Part shown: positions 23,301-34,674 of the stretch, one piece after another | Numbering within the stretch: the first letter of the stretch is position 1 | Layout: each line of letters starts with the position of its first letter | Assembly (NCBI GenBank): GCA_030765055.1 | Contig: JAUKNK010000155.1 | Span: 602,001 to 666,000 of the forward strand | Direction: 5' to 3' | Length of the DNA: 64,000 nt | Source: Mantis religiosa | Taxonomy: Eukaryota > Arthropoda > Insecta > Mantodea > Mantidae | The notes under the pieces: generated by a model | What the model saw: the letters and a program-made list of their open reading frames with translations, nothing else | Told to the model about the DNA's origin: nothing | Databases searched by the model: none | Position numbers and translations under genes: made by a program

Positions 23301-23820
23301 AGGATAAATTATACTACTGCTCTCATGTTTTGGGGGTTCCTCTCTTGTACTTATCTTAACAATATGGTGCAAGAGATCTCTTGTTTGTATTTTCTTACCC
23401 GACGTATCCATTCTGATACAATTTTATGAAGTACTACATAGATAAATTAAAAAAAAATTTGCCCCAAAACTTTCAAGCTTCATAAATACTAAAATATGCA
23501 CTGTTGATATACACCTAACCAACGAGGAATGCATTATATACTTGGAACCAGGAAGTGGTATACATAATGTTAAGTCAAGCCTTATTCTTGTTCTAAACTA
23601 TACTCACCTTAATATAAGCTGCTAACCAGGGCTCACACGATTACAAAAAACAGGCTGTTCACATGGTTTCTTGCAGGTTAAGTAACAAAACAAAAGGGAA
23701 TTAACATAAGCACGCTGTGTTCAGTAGCTTTCACAAACATCCAGAAGATGTCTCTGCACATCACCATACAGCACCCGCGTGATTTAAACCTAAAAATTCC
23801 ATCAATTCCGTTGCAATGAG
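20301..23820. other. long AT-rich non-coding stretch
   Basis: 3.5 kb with only short frames and no family resemblance. Positions 20580-20860 and 21240-21430 are locally less AT-rich. I see no transposon ends, RNA genes or tandem repeats here. Confidence 0.5.
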
Positions 23821-23823
23821 CTA

Positions 23824-24095
23824 ACGAAGGCGCCAGCCCCCGTAGCCGTGGTTACTAGAGCGTATGTCTCTAGCGTTCTGCCGCATAGAGGGTCGCGGGT
23901 TCGAGTCCCGCCTTGGGCATGGGAGTTTATGTGTATAGTGAGTATGTGTGAAAGTAAGGAAGACAGATAAGAAAATAATCGGAAATAATGGAAAAAAAAT
24001 GTTAAAATGGGCGATTAAATGGTCACGCCCACTTGCGTGGGTATTTAAATCGTGACGTAGAGTCTCTTCAAATGGCGCTAGGGTGTAACTCATAG
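23824..24095 (+). repeat. SINE-IV, tRNA-derived
   Basis: The head GCCGTGGTTACTAGAGCG (box A) with GGGTTCGAGTCCC (box B) 45 bp later resembles a tRNA 5' half and T-arm. The body continues with ATCGGAAATAAT and a GGTCACGCCCACTTGCGTG block. Target duplications are not obvious. Pol III promoter elements look intact. This family occurs once in the window. Confidence 0.75.
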
Positions 24096-24887
24096 TAAAT
24101 TCTTAAAGTACAATATAATAAGAATAAGAAACGGAAAATACTGTTTTTGTTCAGTTTTTTGCGGATAGTTCACCGATGTCTCTCCTAATTATTTCAGAAT
24201 TAAAATTTCCATTATATCAAGTTTTAAAAATGGCCTTCCTAGATAAATATTTAAAAATTTTATGGCAGTTTATTATTTATAGTAAAATTAATGCTTGTCA
24301 GCATCTTGCTTTGTCTTTTTTATTGTATTGTATGAGGTTTTAAATAATATTCCAAAATTGATATGTCTTCCAAAATATGTGTATTACTTTAATGATACAC
24401 TTCCGATGTGTTACATTCACATACTTTTCTATTCCCATTCTTGAAAGTAACTGATCTTAGAAAAAATAAGAAAACAACTTACTCTTCTATCTAAATGAAC
24501 TTAATCGAGATAAGAATTTTTAGAAATGCTTTCACTTCATAAACAAACAAATAAACAAAATGTATCTCACTGAGTTGTGTGCTTCAAAGAAATCTATTTT
24601 TTTTTTGTGCAATAAGACCTCTTCTATCCCTTACGGTTTGCCAGTTTTGAAAATATGATCCAGAATAAACACTTTAGAGGTTAATCCCAGAAAACTTAAC
24701 ATATAGGTACATTTAAGTTTTCATATAAATATGTTAAATGTGTAGTATTCTAATTATATTATTTAGAGCAATTTTTGAGAATATTAAAATTTTCTAAACT
24801 TTTTCCATGTAAAGTATAGTTTGGGAGAAGATGAACATAAATATCCAGTTGTTTTATTTACCGGCATTTTGTTTTTGAGTTTACTTC

Positions 24888-24972
<85 letters not shown>

Positions 24973-25536
24973 GCACACAGTTACTTGCAAAAATTACTTC
25001 TTCTTGGTTCAGGGTAAGTGATATCCTGGCATCGAATGTTTGGATTTGGATCTGTGCCAACTACGTGCTAATTTTCACAAAAGTAAATACCCAACTTCAG
25101 TATAATCTGCGCTAAGGGTCACATGATTCTAGGGTGGTTTTGCGTAGATGCTTATGAGAATCAAAACTGTCAAAGTTTCCCTTGCTCTTCCACAGACATG
25201 GCAGCAATAGGCTATGCTTGTAATTTATAAGGAAAAAAAATATTTCACCAATCGTTGTAAATAAACATGCAAAAAGGTTATGCGGTTTTTTAATTCCGAT
25301 TAAGTAGTGCATGAGAAGTAAGAATCATATCAGTGTTGGATGCTTTGCTTACAAACGTAATCTTAATCAGCAATATGTGAATTTTGTGTTTAAGAAAGAT
25401 GAAATTATTAAAACATGCTACTACTGAACAACAGTGGGGATCGAATGCCACATATCGTTTGACCTGCTTTTTAATATTTTATGGGTGCATGAAAGGGCAT
25501 AAAGTTTATTTAACATGTGCTAAGTGTAAACGAATT
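24096..25536. other. AT-rich non-coding stretch
   Basis: No gene seen. It contains the (CA)n tract at 24890-24970. Confidence 0.5.
24890..24970 (+). repeat. (CA)n microsatellite
   Basis: About 40 CA units ending in an imperfect CTCACGCACACAG. The poly Thr-His frame across it is an artefact. Confidence 0.97.
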
Positions 25537-25540
25537 ATAA

Positions 25541-25998
25541 GCGGTGTTCATTTTTATTCGTTATTTTCCGCCCTTCGATTGAGTAAGAATGACGTCATAG
25601 TTGACTGGTGAGTCTATCTTGAAATCATAGTGCCCTCTACGGAGAAGAAGCGGTAATTTTTGCGGAACAGTAAGCAAATTACAGCGCTCTCAGTGTGTTG
25701 CGCTGTTAACTAATACAACTAGCTTCCCCTGGGTATAAACACAGAGCACCGCGTCTTCGTGATTGAATGCTACTTTCGTACCGGCATTAAAATTGGTGGG
25801 ACATATAAATATAGTTTAAACCGCTGCATAGAGGAGTTTATGCAACGCTATTCAGCATTCAGACAAGTCCCTCAGGGCGTAATGTTGTCAGAAGTGTCCA
25901 GGTGTCGTCAAGTTGACGTACTTTTTGTTTCAAAAAAAAAAAAACTGATGGCGTCAAATTTTGCGCGGCAAAATTACAGATAAAAATGAACACCGTGC
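25541..25998. mobile_element. 458-bp MITE with 4-bp ATAA target duplication
   Basis: Imperfect terminal inverted repeats of about 30 bp: GCGGTGTTCATTTTTAT at the left and its complement ATAAAAATGAACACCGTGC at the right, with a related inner block around TTATTTTCC / GGCAAAATTAC. ATAA flanks both sides (25537-25540 and 25999-26002). It encodes no transposase. A diverged related end occurs at 9657. The superfamily is unassigned. Confidence 0.72.
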
Positions 25999-26002
25999 AT
26001 AA

Positions 26003-27973
26003 ATTAATGGTAACCGTTTTTGATAAACCTGCTTCTTTAGAGCAGCAAATTACACGCCTATTGTCATTTCGCATAGCATTGTAATTTTTGCTCGCGTCTT
26101 ACCAACGCTGAAATACGATTGAAATTTAGCAAGTGAATGGTTTATAAAATTAATTGTAATTGCTGCCAAAAATGAAATTACGCCTTTCTCAATTTTCAAT
26201 CATTTCTGCAAAATTTAATAAGTTTATTTTCATTTATGCAGCCGCATTTGAAACATCTCTGTATGGATCTGGAAAACCTGGTTAAAGAATTTACATTGGT
26301 TAGGCACTAATGTTACATTACCTACAATGGATATAACACTCGTATATTTTATTATTTGAAGGTCTCGACAAGGAAGGAATTTAAAATGTTTCAGGAACAA
26401 GAAAATAAAATAATTAATGTTGAAATTTTGAGAGTGTTCAGCATGATTACATTTCCTTACATTCAATTATGCAGTACTACGACAAAAATATCATACCATG
26501 TAAGACAAAGATCGAAGTATCGAAAAGAAATGACACAGTCGATCTGGGTTAATTAGTTAGCTAGGTTCTGGATATTCATCTCAAGGTCACGGATTACCCC
26601 GCCCACACCTATGACATTTAAGTGTGCAGTTACAGCCCGAAGTAAACACGTTAAAGAACTTCTGCGGAACAAAATTCCAGTACACCGGCTGTACTTATAT
26701 TATCCTAGCAATTAACAACGGGGTTAACAAACCAAATATTAATTTTTATGAAACTAGTGATATATTAAACAGAGCACCGTGCAATTTGAAGCAAACGTTT
26801 GTATCTAGCATTTTATTTCCAAATATTATACAATGCTTCCTTGTCCGGATTTTCTCAATTTCTATAAGTGTACAGCTATCGTGATTTTTTATTTGTTAAT
26901 AAAATAATCTACATGGATTAAAAATGTGTCTTAGATTTCTATATCACAAATTGAACATGCAGGAAGTGAGGTCGGAACCAACAACAGCTGGCTTTTTACA
27001 TTTGCTTCTTCTTAACTATGGACGCCCTTTAACTGCTGTGGACTTTTACAGATAGTACACAGTGATCTCAGCTATTCTTTACTTGACTAATATGTACTCT
27101 ATTGGTGGTATACATTAAGTTTTATTCTTTGCTAACGTTTATTGCAAAGTCGAAAGTTCTGGCACCTTAATTGATGACTTAAATATTTTTCTTTTAGTTT
27201 TAGATGCTTTCTTAGTTTATTTAGGCAGTAAAATGAGTACATTTTCTAGAACAAACATGAGTAAAACAGCGTTTAGTGTTTATTTTATCCACCACCATAA
27301 AAGGACACATCATTATGCGATACTTTTGTTACTGAAAAGTAGACCTTTCACTGTTAGACATGAATAATCTCTGAAAAGATTCAAATTATCTCTAGCAGAG
27401 TCAATATAGAAGGTCAATCAGATGTATAAAGTTAAAATTTGCGAGGAAAAAATACATAATTCTTCAGGAACGCCTACTCTTAGTGTCAAAGACGTTATAT
27501 TATAATATTTGACTATCGATTACCTCGTAGGCTTAGTCCGATGTTCAACTTTTCTTTAGCTATATGAAACGCAGGGAGTAAACATACGACATCTGCAATG
27601 CGCAGACATATCATTTGTTATTCTGGTTTCATTGCATAATTAATATTGACGGTACTATTGTTAAAACTGAATACTGGTCCATTAGTGTAAGCTGAAGATG
27701 AACTATGCGACAAGTTACAGTCGATCATGACTGGTAAAGTATTATTGTGACAGGAGAATATTTTAATACCTTTATGATTCATAATTCAATTCTATTTTTT
27801 CTTAGGTAACGGATAAAATAATGTATGGGACTAGCGAGATTTGAAATTTATCATTCTCTTGAAAGCTAAGCCATCGGCGTTAACGCCTCGGGTGTTAAAT
27901 ATTTTTACTCGCTAATTAACAGCAACTTACGTCAAAATTCCAATAAATAGCCATTGGTTACTTTCACTAACAA
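26003..27973. other. AT-rich non-coding stretch
   Basis: No gene, repeat or terminus recognised. Short frames (for example around 26356-26556 and 26624-26884) lack family resemblance and sit in AT-rich sequence. Confidence 0.5.
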
Positions 27974-29120
27974 CTAGCTGACCCGGCGAACTTCGTACCC
28001 CCAATAAAAGCTGTAAATGTAACAAATTTAGCTTAGTTATTTATTCTGCAATTGGGGGTCAAGTTTAAGTACAACGCAGTTACAATTAAGTTAATCAATT
28101 TAAAGCTTTCTGATAAAAAATATTTTCTCCTTTCTTTGTAGTGCGTAAATATATAAAAATGATGGTTTTCTGACGCGCGAACACGTGGCGTATAATTGTC
28201 CATGAGAGAAACAGCGAAACTCAAAATTGATTCCGCAAACTACCAAGGACCACCCTTGAAATTTATTTATGATCATCACAAAGACCAAACGCAGGGGGAA
28301 ATTGTAGACGCTTAAAATCAAACGGTAAATCCGTTGGAATCATCGGAATACGTATGATCAGGATATCCTCTCCTTTATACTTTCCCCTGATGATTGTTAC
28401 CTCGATGACGTTATTCATTAGCTTTTTCACAGTTAGTCTCGTTCCATTGCACAGCCGTGGTTGGTTAATGTTACCGAGCATGATCACAACTGATACTACT
28501 TTTAATTTTAAATTGTAAGGTGGGGGTCCAGACAATTCTAATGTATTTAAAATTCTGTGGGATAGTTGACTACATCATCCTGGTTTATAACTGTGTCAAC
28601 TGATTTGTTCGAAAAGAACTGCCCCAGAAAATAATTCTGTAAGGTCGCACGGAGATCATCGGCATCTGTACTTTTTGTCCCAATATTGCTCGTTCACTCA
28701 GACAATTATAGTTAGTGTTCTGTTGTGTCATATACAGAAAAGCAGGCTGAAAAAGCTCCTCTTTCGAGTCTGTGAAGTGAAAGAAATCTGTGAGTAATGT
28801 AATTAATCCGGTCAAGGTGTCAATGGCGACTTCATGTCGAGGACGAGTGAAATATCTTTGAAAACTTTGGCAAGGAGTGGAATATCTTTGTACTTTAAAA
28901 TACTTCCATCTGTCGAGAATAAAAGCAGCTCTGCGTGTGTGTGTTCTGTAAAAGTTTGTATGTGTGCCCTTATATTTAGTTAATAATCCGGTCCATTATC
29001 ACTTCCAGTTTCTTCTCTCGCCTTTCAAACCTTCCTTGGTCTTATACAAATATTTCAAAAGAAAAATTAGGCAAATCGGTTGTCATTCTCGAGTTTTTGC
29101 GAGACTAGCAAACCCTAATT
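27974..29120 (-). mobile_element. Helitron 3' portion
   Basis: On the minus strand the element ends GCCGGGTCAGCTAG followed by T: the CTRR end and A/T insertion preference of Helitrons. The 5' part (29120-28850) matches the opening of the plus-strand Helitron segments at 42056, 52837 and 60866, including GATTTGCCTAAT and GGAAGGTTTGAAAGGC. It encodes only the helicase C-terminus. The Rep domain is absent. Confidence 0.8.
28098..28640 (-). pseudogene. Helitron helicase (PIF1-like) C-terminal relic
   Basis: The reading order on the minus strand is VDTVINQDDVVNYPTEF, then PPPYNLKLKV, LGNINQPRLCNGTRL, IPMIPTDLPFDFKRLQFP, and finally CFSHGQLYATCSRVRKP. These are the conserved C-terminal helicase blocks, ending in the motif VI region (SHGQLYVACSRV in intact relatives). 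At least two frameshifts break it (near 28540 and 28320), and the loop before INK is damaged. In full Helitrons this domain unwinds DNA during rolling-circle transposition. Confidence 0.85.
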
Positions 29121-29235
29121 CATATGTATAATATATAAACAATTGAGTTATTCCATGTAAGAGTAATCTGGTGTAGTGGATGTTTCTTTAAATTCTCCGT
29201 GCAGCATCCTTGGAAGATGCAATTTCAGTTAATTG

Positions 29236-29480
29236 ATGGAAATTAATCATTTCAACACACTAGCCGTATATAGGCTAAGGTTTTTGATAGAGTCAACATG
29301 AAAAATTCAATGCCATGTCCGGGATTTGAACCACGATTCTCTGAGAACTTAATGTCAGGACGGCACGTTGGCCATGGTAGCTAAAAGGTTAAGAGCGACT
29401 GGACGGAAACCAGGTGAATCGTGGTTCAAATCCCGGCAATGGCATTGAATTTTTCATGTTGACTCTATATAATCAAGTAG
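29236..29480. repeat. SINE-III copy with folded-back half
   Basis: A plus-strand tRNA-derived SINE head (GGCCATGGTAGCTAAAAGG for box A, GTGGTTCAAATCCC for box B) lies at 29369-29445. Its 3' part, 29416-29466, is repeated in inverted orientation at 29289-29339 with two mismatches over 51 bp, leaving a 75-base spacer. Left of the inverted arm the SINE tail (AATTAATCATT...ACTAGCCGTATATAGG) runs in minus orientation from 29236. Confidence 0.75.
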
Positions 29481-30279
29481 CAAGTTTCCTTTTAGAGCTA
29501 GGCTATTCTCTCTCTCTCTCTTTCTATCTCTCACATTTACACAGGTATATCCAAACGCACATATACACATTACTATTCCTTTTCCTTTTTTTGTTTGTTT
29601 TGAGGTGAGGCGATTAGGGAATCCCAAAGCATATTTTTCCTATGGAATCTCGGTATAGAATTTTGCGCGAAACACAATACTTCCTGTGCTTACTGTAGGG
29701 ATCTAGTAGAGAGAGTAGATTACAGCAATACTTACGAAGGTAATTGTGAATGCCTTGGACTAGAAAATACTTGATTCTTTTCTTTACTTTTATTCACGAT
29801 TTGCCTCAAGTTTTCTTCTCTCGAAAAATTCAAGATGAGGTACCTCAGACATGGAAATGTTTTATTAGTTTTTGATTTCTCAAAAATTGCACCAAGGATT
29901 AAGATTTATCTAACATATTTTTAAAAATTTATATGTTTAATATAGGTATATGTTTAATTTTAAGCAAGAAGGATAAGATATCCTCTTAATCCTGAATAAA
30001 GTTTATATAATTTGTAAACCATAAGTGCTTAACGAGGCGAAAAGCTATACCTTTACTTACGTGGCATGTATTTGTGGCACTAATCACCTTTAAAGTGTTC
30101 CTGGCTACAGATATTAGATTTCAGATATTTAATATTAGGTATTTTTAAAAGTAAGCAACGATTCTTTTGTTTTTTGAAATATAGGAGTATAACGTTTCAA
30201 ATATAGTGTATTGCGAAACACGTTCTAAGAAGTTAGGTATCGCTTCGGTCTCTTTTACTCCCCTTATACCTAGAATGAA
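29481..30279. other. AT-rich non-coding stretch
   Basis: A short CT-rich run lies at 29508-29532. No gene or element end is recognised. Confidence 0.5.
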
Positions 30280-30780
30280 ATTTATCACCAGATAGCAGTT
30301 TAATGGGAACGAATGTACGAAGCATATAGCAAAAGCGTTGGTTTCTGTTCCAATATGACACCAATATTCTCCCTGATATAACTGCGGCATGTGTCGCCAG
30401 ATGGCTCGTCTTTATTTCTCCTTCTTGAAAGGAAAAAAAAAATATAGCTTTAGAACCTCAAAATGGAATTCGTTACCTATTTATATAACTTAAAGAAACT
30501 TACTTATTAGCGTGATCATCTATAACAACAATAGTTTCCGTTTTTTTACTGCAATCGTAATTTTGAGCATTGTAAGCAGTCGCTGAAGTTGCCGGTGATT
30601 CAAATATGTACGTCGTCGGACGATATGTGTGTATATATAATATTCACAATTGTATACGACTAACAAGAACAAGCTACTGTTTGAACTGAAATAATCATAT
30701 TAAGCAAACTGAGTACAGAGTAATTTGTGGTACAGAGTGATAACTGCAAGAATAATATTCATCTAAGTGAAAAACAGAAA
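30280..30780 (-). repeat. fragment of the TIR element found in units A-C
   Basis: The minus strand aligns with about 40350-40830 of unit A. Shared blocks include ATTTATCACCAGATAGCAG, AACAACAATAGTTTCCGT, TTGCCGGTG and GTGTGTATAT, with TACAGAGTGATAACTGCA further out. Similarity is about 75-80%. It shows that the element also exists outside the right-hand duplications. Confidence 0.75.
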
Positions 30781-31016
30781 CCTTATACGCCTTCGTGAAG
30801 CGTACAATTTTTGTATTCAACGTTTACAGACGGTCAATATGTACATCTGAGTTCCCTCAAGGCAGGAGAACCAGTGGGGTCGTGCTTTGCAGTTTGCAAA
30901 CCGCATAATATTTTCTTCGCTTTTCTCGTGGTTTGAAAGGGAGCTGGAAATTCGCTCATTAGTAAGAGAGTATAAAATTCTGCACCCCGTAACAAGGCTA
31001 GTATAGTTGTGGACAA

Positions 31017-32186
31017 TGTAACCGCAGTATCAGACAGCGATTAGGAAGCGGCGAATGAATTGAAATCACGAGAATTAAAAAGAGAAGATAAATTAATAAA
31101 AAATGCTTTACTAAACTAATATAAAATATTGTTATATTAATATGAAATTAGAATGAAATTAGAGTAATGATTAAAATAGCGATTTAATTAAGAATAAGAT
31201 GGGAAGAATATAATTTAAGACAACTAACATGCTAGAATCCATGTAAGGGAGAGAAAATATTTCTGTAAAATCTGAACACAAGTCGGGGAGACAGGAAGAG
31301 GTGACCGTTAGCCTCTTTGTTTAAGGAAAGGTTCAATGTCTGAGAACTATAAGCAAAAATGTGTAGGAACAATAAGGTTTTCTAGATGCGGTCAAGCGTA
31401 AGACCTAAAAGGATTTACTTTGCTGAGGCGATAACGATGTATACCGTTACAAAGAGCCCAGGGTAGGCGTGACCCAACTCACGGTGGGATGTAACGACAA
31501 TGAGTTCGATGAGTTTTGCTAACCAGTAAAGAAAAATCGAAATAAAATGAGAAACCAATAATAATGTAAGATTTGAGAAATAGGAAGAAGGGTGAGTTAT
31601 TTTGGTCATGTGATAAGGGTTAGAGTAGGGATCAGAATAAAGTACGAACGGAATCGCAGAGTAGACGAAACTTCACTTCAAAAGTCATACTACGAGGGGA
31701 AAGATGTGTTAGGGCGCGTGAAGAAGAAGTAGGGAAGATTTCTAAGTCCGAAATGTAAATCACTTCAACAGTCATACTACGAGGGGAAAGACGTGTTAGT
31801 GCGCGTGAAGAAGGGGTAGTAAAGATTTCTAAGTCCGAAATGTAGGGAAGTTAAGAATAACGCAACCAGCGTGAGAGAAGCAGCAGAAGAAGTTTATAAT
31901 AGCAAAGTATTCGCCGTATAAAGAATTAAGAGAATTCTGTTAGGAAGTTTAGTAACAGGTGGTCACCGCTACAAATCAATCTAAATCAACGAACTTAGTG
32001 AGAATTAAATTAAATCATTTTTTGCAACGAACCAGTGTATTATTGAGACAACTGAGCAGCCAACAAACAACAAATCCATTTCCTACAACCATTCACCTGA
32101 GGACAAGAGATCTCATAGCTCCAATTAGAACCCAAATCAAAAGTAAAACACCAACCTATCTAAATCTGACATGCGGGTATGCCGCA
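31017..32186 (+). repeat. 5' LTR of the young element
   Basis: 1170 bp. It contains two tandem copies of an 87-bp segment (31673-31759 and 31760-31846) with the shared core CATACTACGAGGGGAAAGA. A TATA-like TATAAAG at 31917-31923 is a candidate promoter. The small frames inside are identical in both LTRs because the LTRs are nearly identical, not because they code. Confidence 0.95.
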
Positions 32187-32189
32187 TAA

Positions 32190-32207
32190 TGGCGCCCAAT
32201 GTGGGGC
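32190..32207 (+). promoter_or_regulatory. primer binding site, tRNA-Lys(CUU)-like
   Basis: TGGCGCCCAATGTGGGGC starts three bases after the 5' LTR. It matches the complement of the 3' end of animal tRNA-Lys(CUU), which I recall as giving TGGCGCCCAACGTGGGGC, with one C-to-T change. The tRNA assignment is established for many retroelements; the exact match is from memory. Confidence 0.8.
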
Positions 32208-32589
32208 TTCGAAATGTAGGAAATGGGTGAAATGTAACGACGAAGGACGACTACAAGGAGAAGTGAGAAGAACGACGACGACAACTACGATGAGGACAGC
32301 AGAGACTACGAAGAAGACGGCAAAAACAACTACATAGAATTTTCCCCCAACCAAGAGAGAAGTTCAAGTTCTTTCGACATCAACTGAGCCTACTAGACGA
32401 CGAGCAGCACGACAAAAATTGGTAAAGACATCACATAAACACCACAGCCGTACAACAGAACTGTGAGTTACACATACTCAATTTATATTTCTTGTAAATG
32501 TAATATCATTCAGTGAAATCAATATCTATGTAATGTCTTAGTAATAAGTATTTTGGAAGGGAAATAAGAAAATTTAAAGGGGAAATTCA

Positions 32590-34653
32590 ATGCTTTTGAG
32601 AAATAAGAAGATCGTACAGAATAAATTTAAAATGGAAAATTCTGGGGAACAAATAATTATGGAGACAGAGAAAGAGTTGGAAGTTGTTAATGAAGTGATA
32701 ATGGAAAGAGATGTTATAGGATCAGTAGATGAGGGTGTAAATGGTGTAGGTAGCTTAAATGTAAATAGGAGAAGTGACAATCCTGGGGTTATGGAAAATC
32801 TACAAGAGATGTTCCAGAAACTCATGGCGCAAATGACTATTCAGAGTCAATCACTAGAAGCGAAATTAGTAGAACAGAACCAAACACTAGAAGCTATGGA
32901 CAAATCACTAGAGGCTAAATTAGTAGAACAGAACCAAACACTAGAAGCTAAATTCGTAGAACAGAACCAGTCACTAGAGGCTAAATTGAACCAAACACTA
33001 GAAGCTAAATTAGTAGAACAGAGTCAATCACTAGAGACTAAATTACTAGATCAGAGCAAAGCTATGGACAAAAAATTAAGTCAAATTTCAAGCCAAGGGA
33101 AAGAAACAGAAGCTAGAATCACTGTCAAAATTCAAGGAATAACAGGGGAAATCCAGACCGTAAAAGAGGCCCTGCAGCGAGAAGTAGGTACTATAAGAAG
33201 TGACCTAGAAGCTACCAAATCTCTCGTTGCAGGAGTAGAAAATAGAATAGGGAAGGAAATTAATAAGGAGAGAATAAGATTAGATGAACTGACCACGACA
33301 CAGGTAACTTTTGTACAAGAGATAAATGACCGGTTTGACACTGTAAACAATAGTATAGCAGCTGACATGGAGAAGTTAAAAGAAAAGGTAGCACGTGTAA
33401 CAAATATTCAATCAGAGAATACACAAATGTTGAGGGAAACAGTAAGCGAGATATCTCAAATCAGAGATACTGTAACTGGCTTACAGCTGGGACAGCAAGG
33501 GCCGGTACCTGAGAGTTCCAATTGTTCTACACATACACACAATGGAGAGAGGCAGAACGAACAGGTTAGCGCCCCTTCTGTCTCTCCTCAAAGCAGCAAT
33601 AATTGCGAAGTAAATATGCAAAACGTAAATATGTATCCACCAGTGCACATGAATTTTCTAAGCGAATTGCCCCTCCCGAAATTTAATTGTCGCAATGACA
33701 ACGCAGTACAATTTTTGGCCGACTTAGAAAAGTATTTTGCCATCAGAGGCGTACCCGAGCAATATAAGATGATAATAGTTCAAAGGGCGTTAGAATCTGC
33801 CGAACTTAATTGGCTACGAGTAACTGTGGGAGAAGGATGCAGCTACGAGTTGTTCAAAACAGCTTTCCTAGAAAAGTATTGGAACGCCAATGTCCAATAC
33901 CAAGTAAGGAATCAAATAACAAATGGCCGATACCAAGGTAATAATGGAGAGTCTATTACTGATTATTTCCTGAGATATTCGCAAGTGAGTAAATATCTAC
34001 AACCTCCATTACAGGAAGCCGAACTGATTTCTCTTCTCACTCCCCACCTTCCTGAGAACATTAGAAATCACATGGTGGTAGCAAGACCTCAGACATTGAG
34101 AGAGGCAATTACATTGTTAACAGCTTTACAAAGCGTTGGGACGCAAAACTCACAAAATAGACATGAGAATCGAATGCCAGTGAGAAATCCACACAGACCG
34201 TGGAATAATAATAATCATGACGGGGAAAGGGCACACAATCCCCGAAATTTTAACACAAACCATATGGCTACTCGTCAAAGATACGATGCCCACGTCCCGA
34301 GGGAATTCCCTAACAACAATAGAGGGAGACAGGGACCACCAAATTCAAATTCATATAATTTCCCTATGAGATATGTACATGTAACTAGGAATGGAAATAG
34401 GGGTCACCCCCCATTTCTTCGAAGAGGGAATGCAAGACCGACGTTCCGACTACCAGAAGCTAATAGACAGTATCAATCACGTGACGCTGGTAGGGAGAAC
34501 AATACAGACAGACCTGAAGTAAGACAGAGGAATCAACTTCTCTCAAGAGAATGGGTGCGTTCTCCTCCACCCACACCGAGGGACGCGGCGCCCGAGGTAG
34601 ATGAAAGGCCAGACACGACACAGCAGACGGGAAACGACTCCAGGGTGCGATAG
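32590..34653 (+). CDS. Gag polyprotein of the young LTR element, intact
   Basis: 687 codons without a break. The start is ATG 32590; a second ATG at 32632 (MENSGEQ) is possible. Residues ~70-310 are a long coiled coil that includes six or so copies of an 11-residue unit of the type LEAKLVEQNQ(S/T), encoded by a 33-bp minisatellite at 32855-33060. Residues ~355-520 form a capsid-like region (LPLPKFNCRNDNAVQFLADL, FLEKYWNANVQYQVRNQI, ITDYFLRYSQ). Residues ~525-687 are rich in Asn, Arg, Pro and His and lack a CCHC knuckle, so nucleic-acid binding is presumably by basic residues. It would assemble particles around element RNA. It is the only long intact coding frame in the window. Confidence 0.93.
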   Translation: MLLRNKKIVQNKFKMENSGEQIIMETEKELEVVNEVIMERDVIGSVDEGVNGVGSLNVNRRSDNPGVMENLQEMFQKLMAQMTIQSQSLEAKLVEQNQTLEAMDKSLEAKLVEQNQTLEAKFVEQNQSLEAKLNQTLEAKLVEQSQSLETKLLDQSKAMDKKLSQISSQGKETEARITVKIQGITGEIQTVKEALQREVGTIRSDLEATKSLVAGVENRIGKEINKERIRLDELTTTQVTFVQEINDRFDTVNNSIAADMEKLKEKVARVTNIQSENTQMLRETVSEISQIRDTVTGLQLGQQGPVPESSNCSTHTHNGERQNEQVSAPSVSPQSSNNCEVNMQNVNMYPPVHMNFLSELPLPKFNCRNDNAVQFLADLEKYFAIRGVPEQYKMIIVQRALESAELNWLRVTVGEGCSYELFKTAFLEKYWNANVQYQVRNQITNGRYQGNNGESITDYFLRYSQVSKYLQPPLQEAELISLLTPHLPENIRNHMVVARPQTLREAITLLTALQSVGTQNSQNRHENRMPVRNPHRPWNNNNHDGERAHNPRNFNTNHMATRQRYDAHVPREFPNNNRGRQGPPNSNSYNFPMRYVHVTRNGNRGHPPFLRRGNARPTFRLPEANRQYQSRDAGRENNTDRPEVRQRNQLLSREWVRSPPPTPRDAAPEVDERPDTTQQTGNDSRVR

Positions 34654-34674
34654 AAGACGTCCCGTATCGGACCC
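34629..34674 (+). promoter_or_regulatory. -1 ribosomal frameshift signal, gag to pro
   Basis: The canonical slippery heptamer GGGAAAC sits at 34629-34635 in register G-GGA-AAC with gag. A 7-nt spacer leads to a stem of GGGTGCGAT (34643-34651) with ATCGGACCC (34666-34674): eight pairs of nine, with a 14-nt loop. The gag stop TAG is 34651-34653. The protease frame is open across this point in the -1 register. Confidence 0.88.

Noticed and set aside
24821..25021. Thr-His repeat frame
   Set aside because: Artefact of the (CA)n tract.
31415..31609. 64-codon minus-strand frame identical at 37612-37806
   Set aside because: Identity only reflects the two near-identical LTRs; no domain and no start context.
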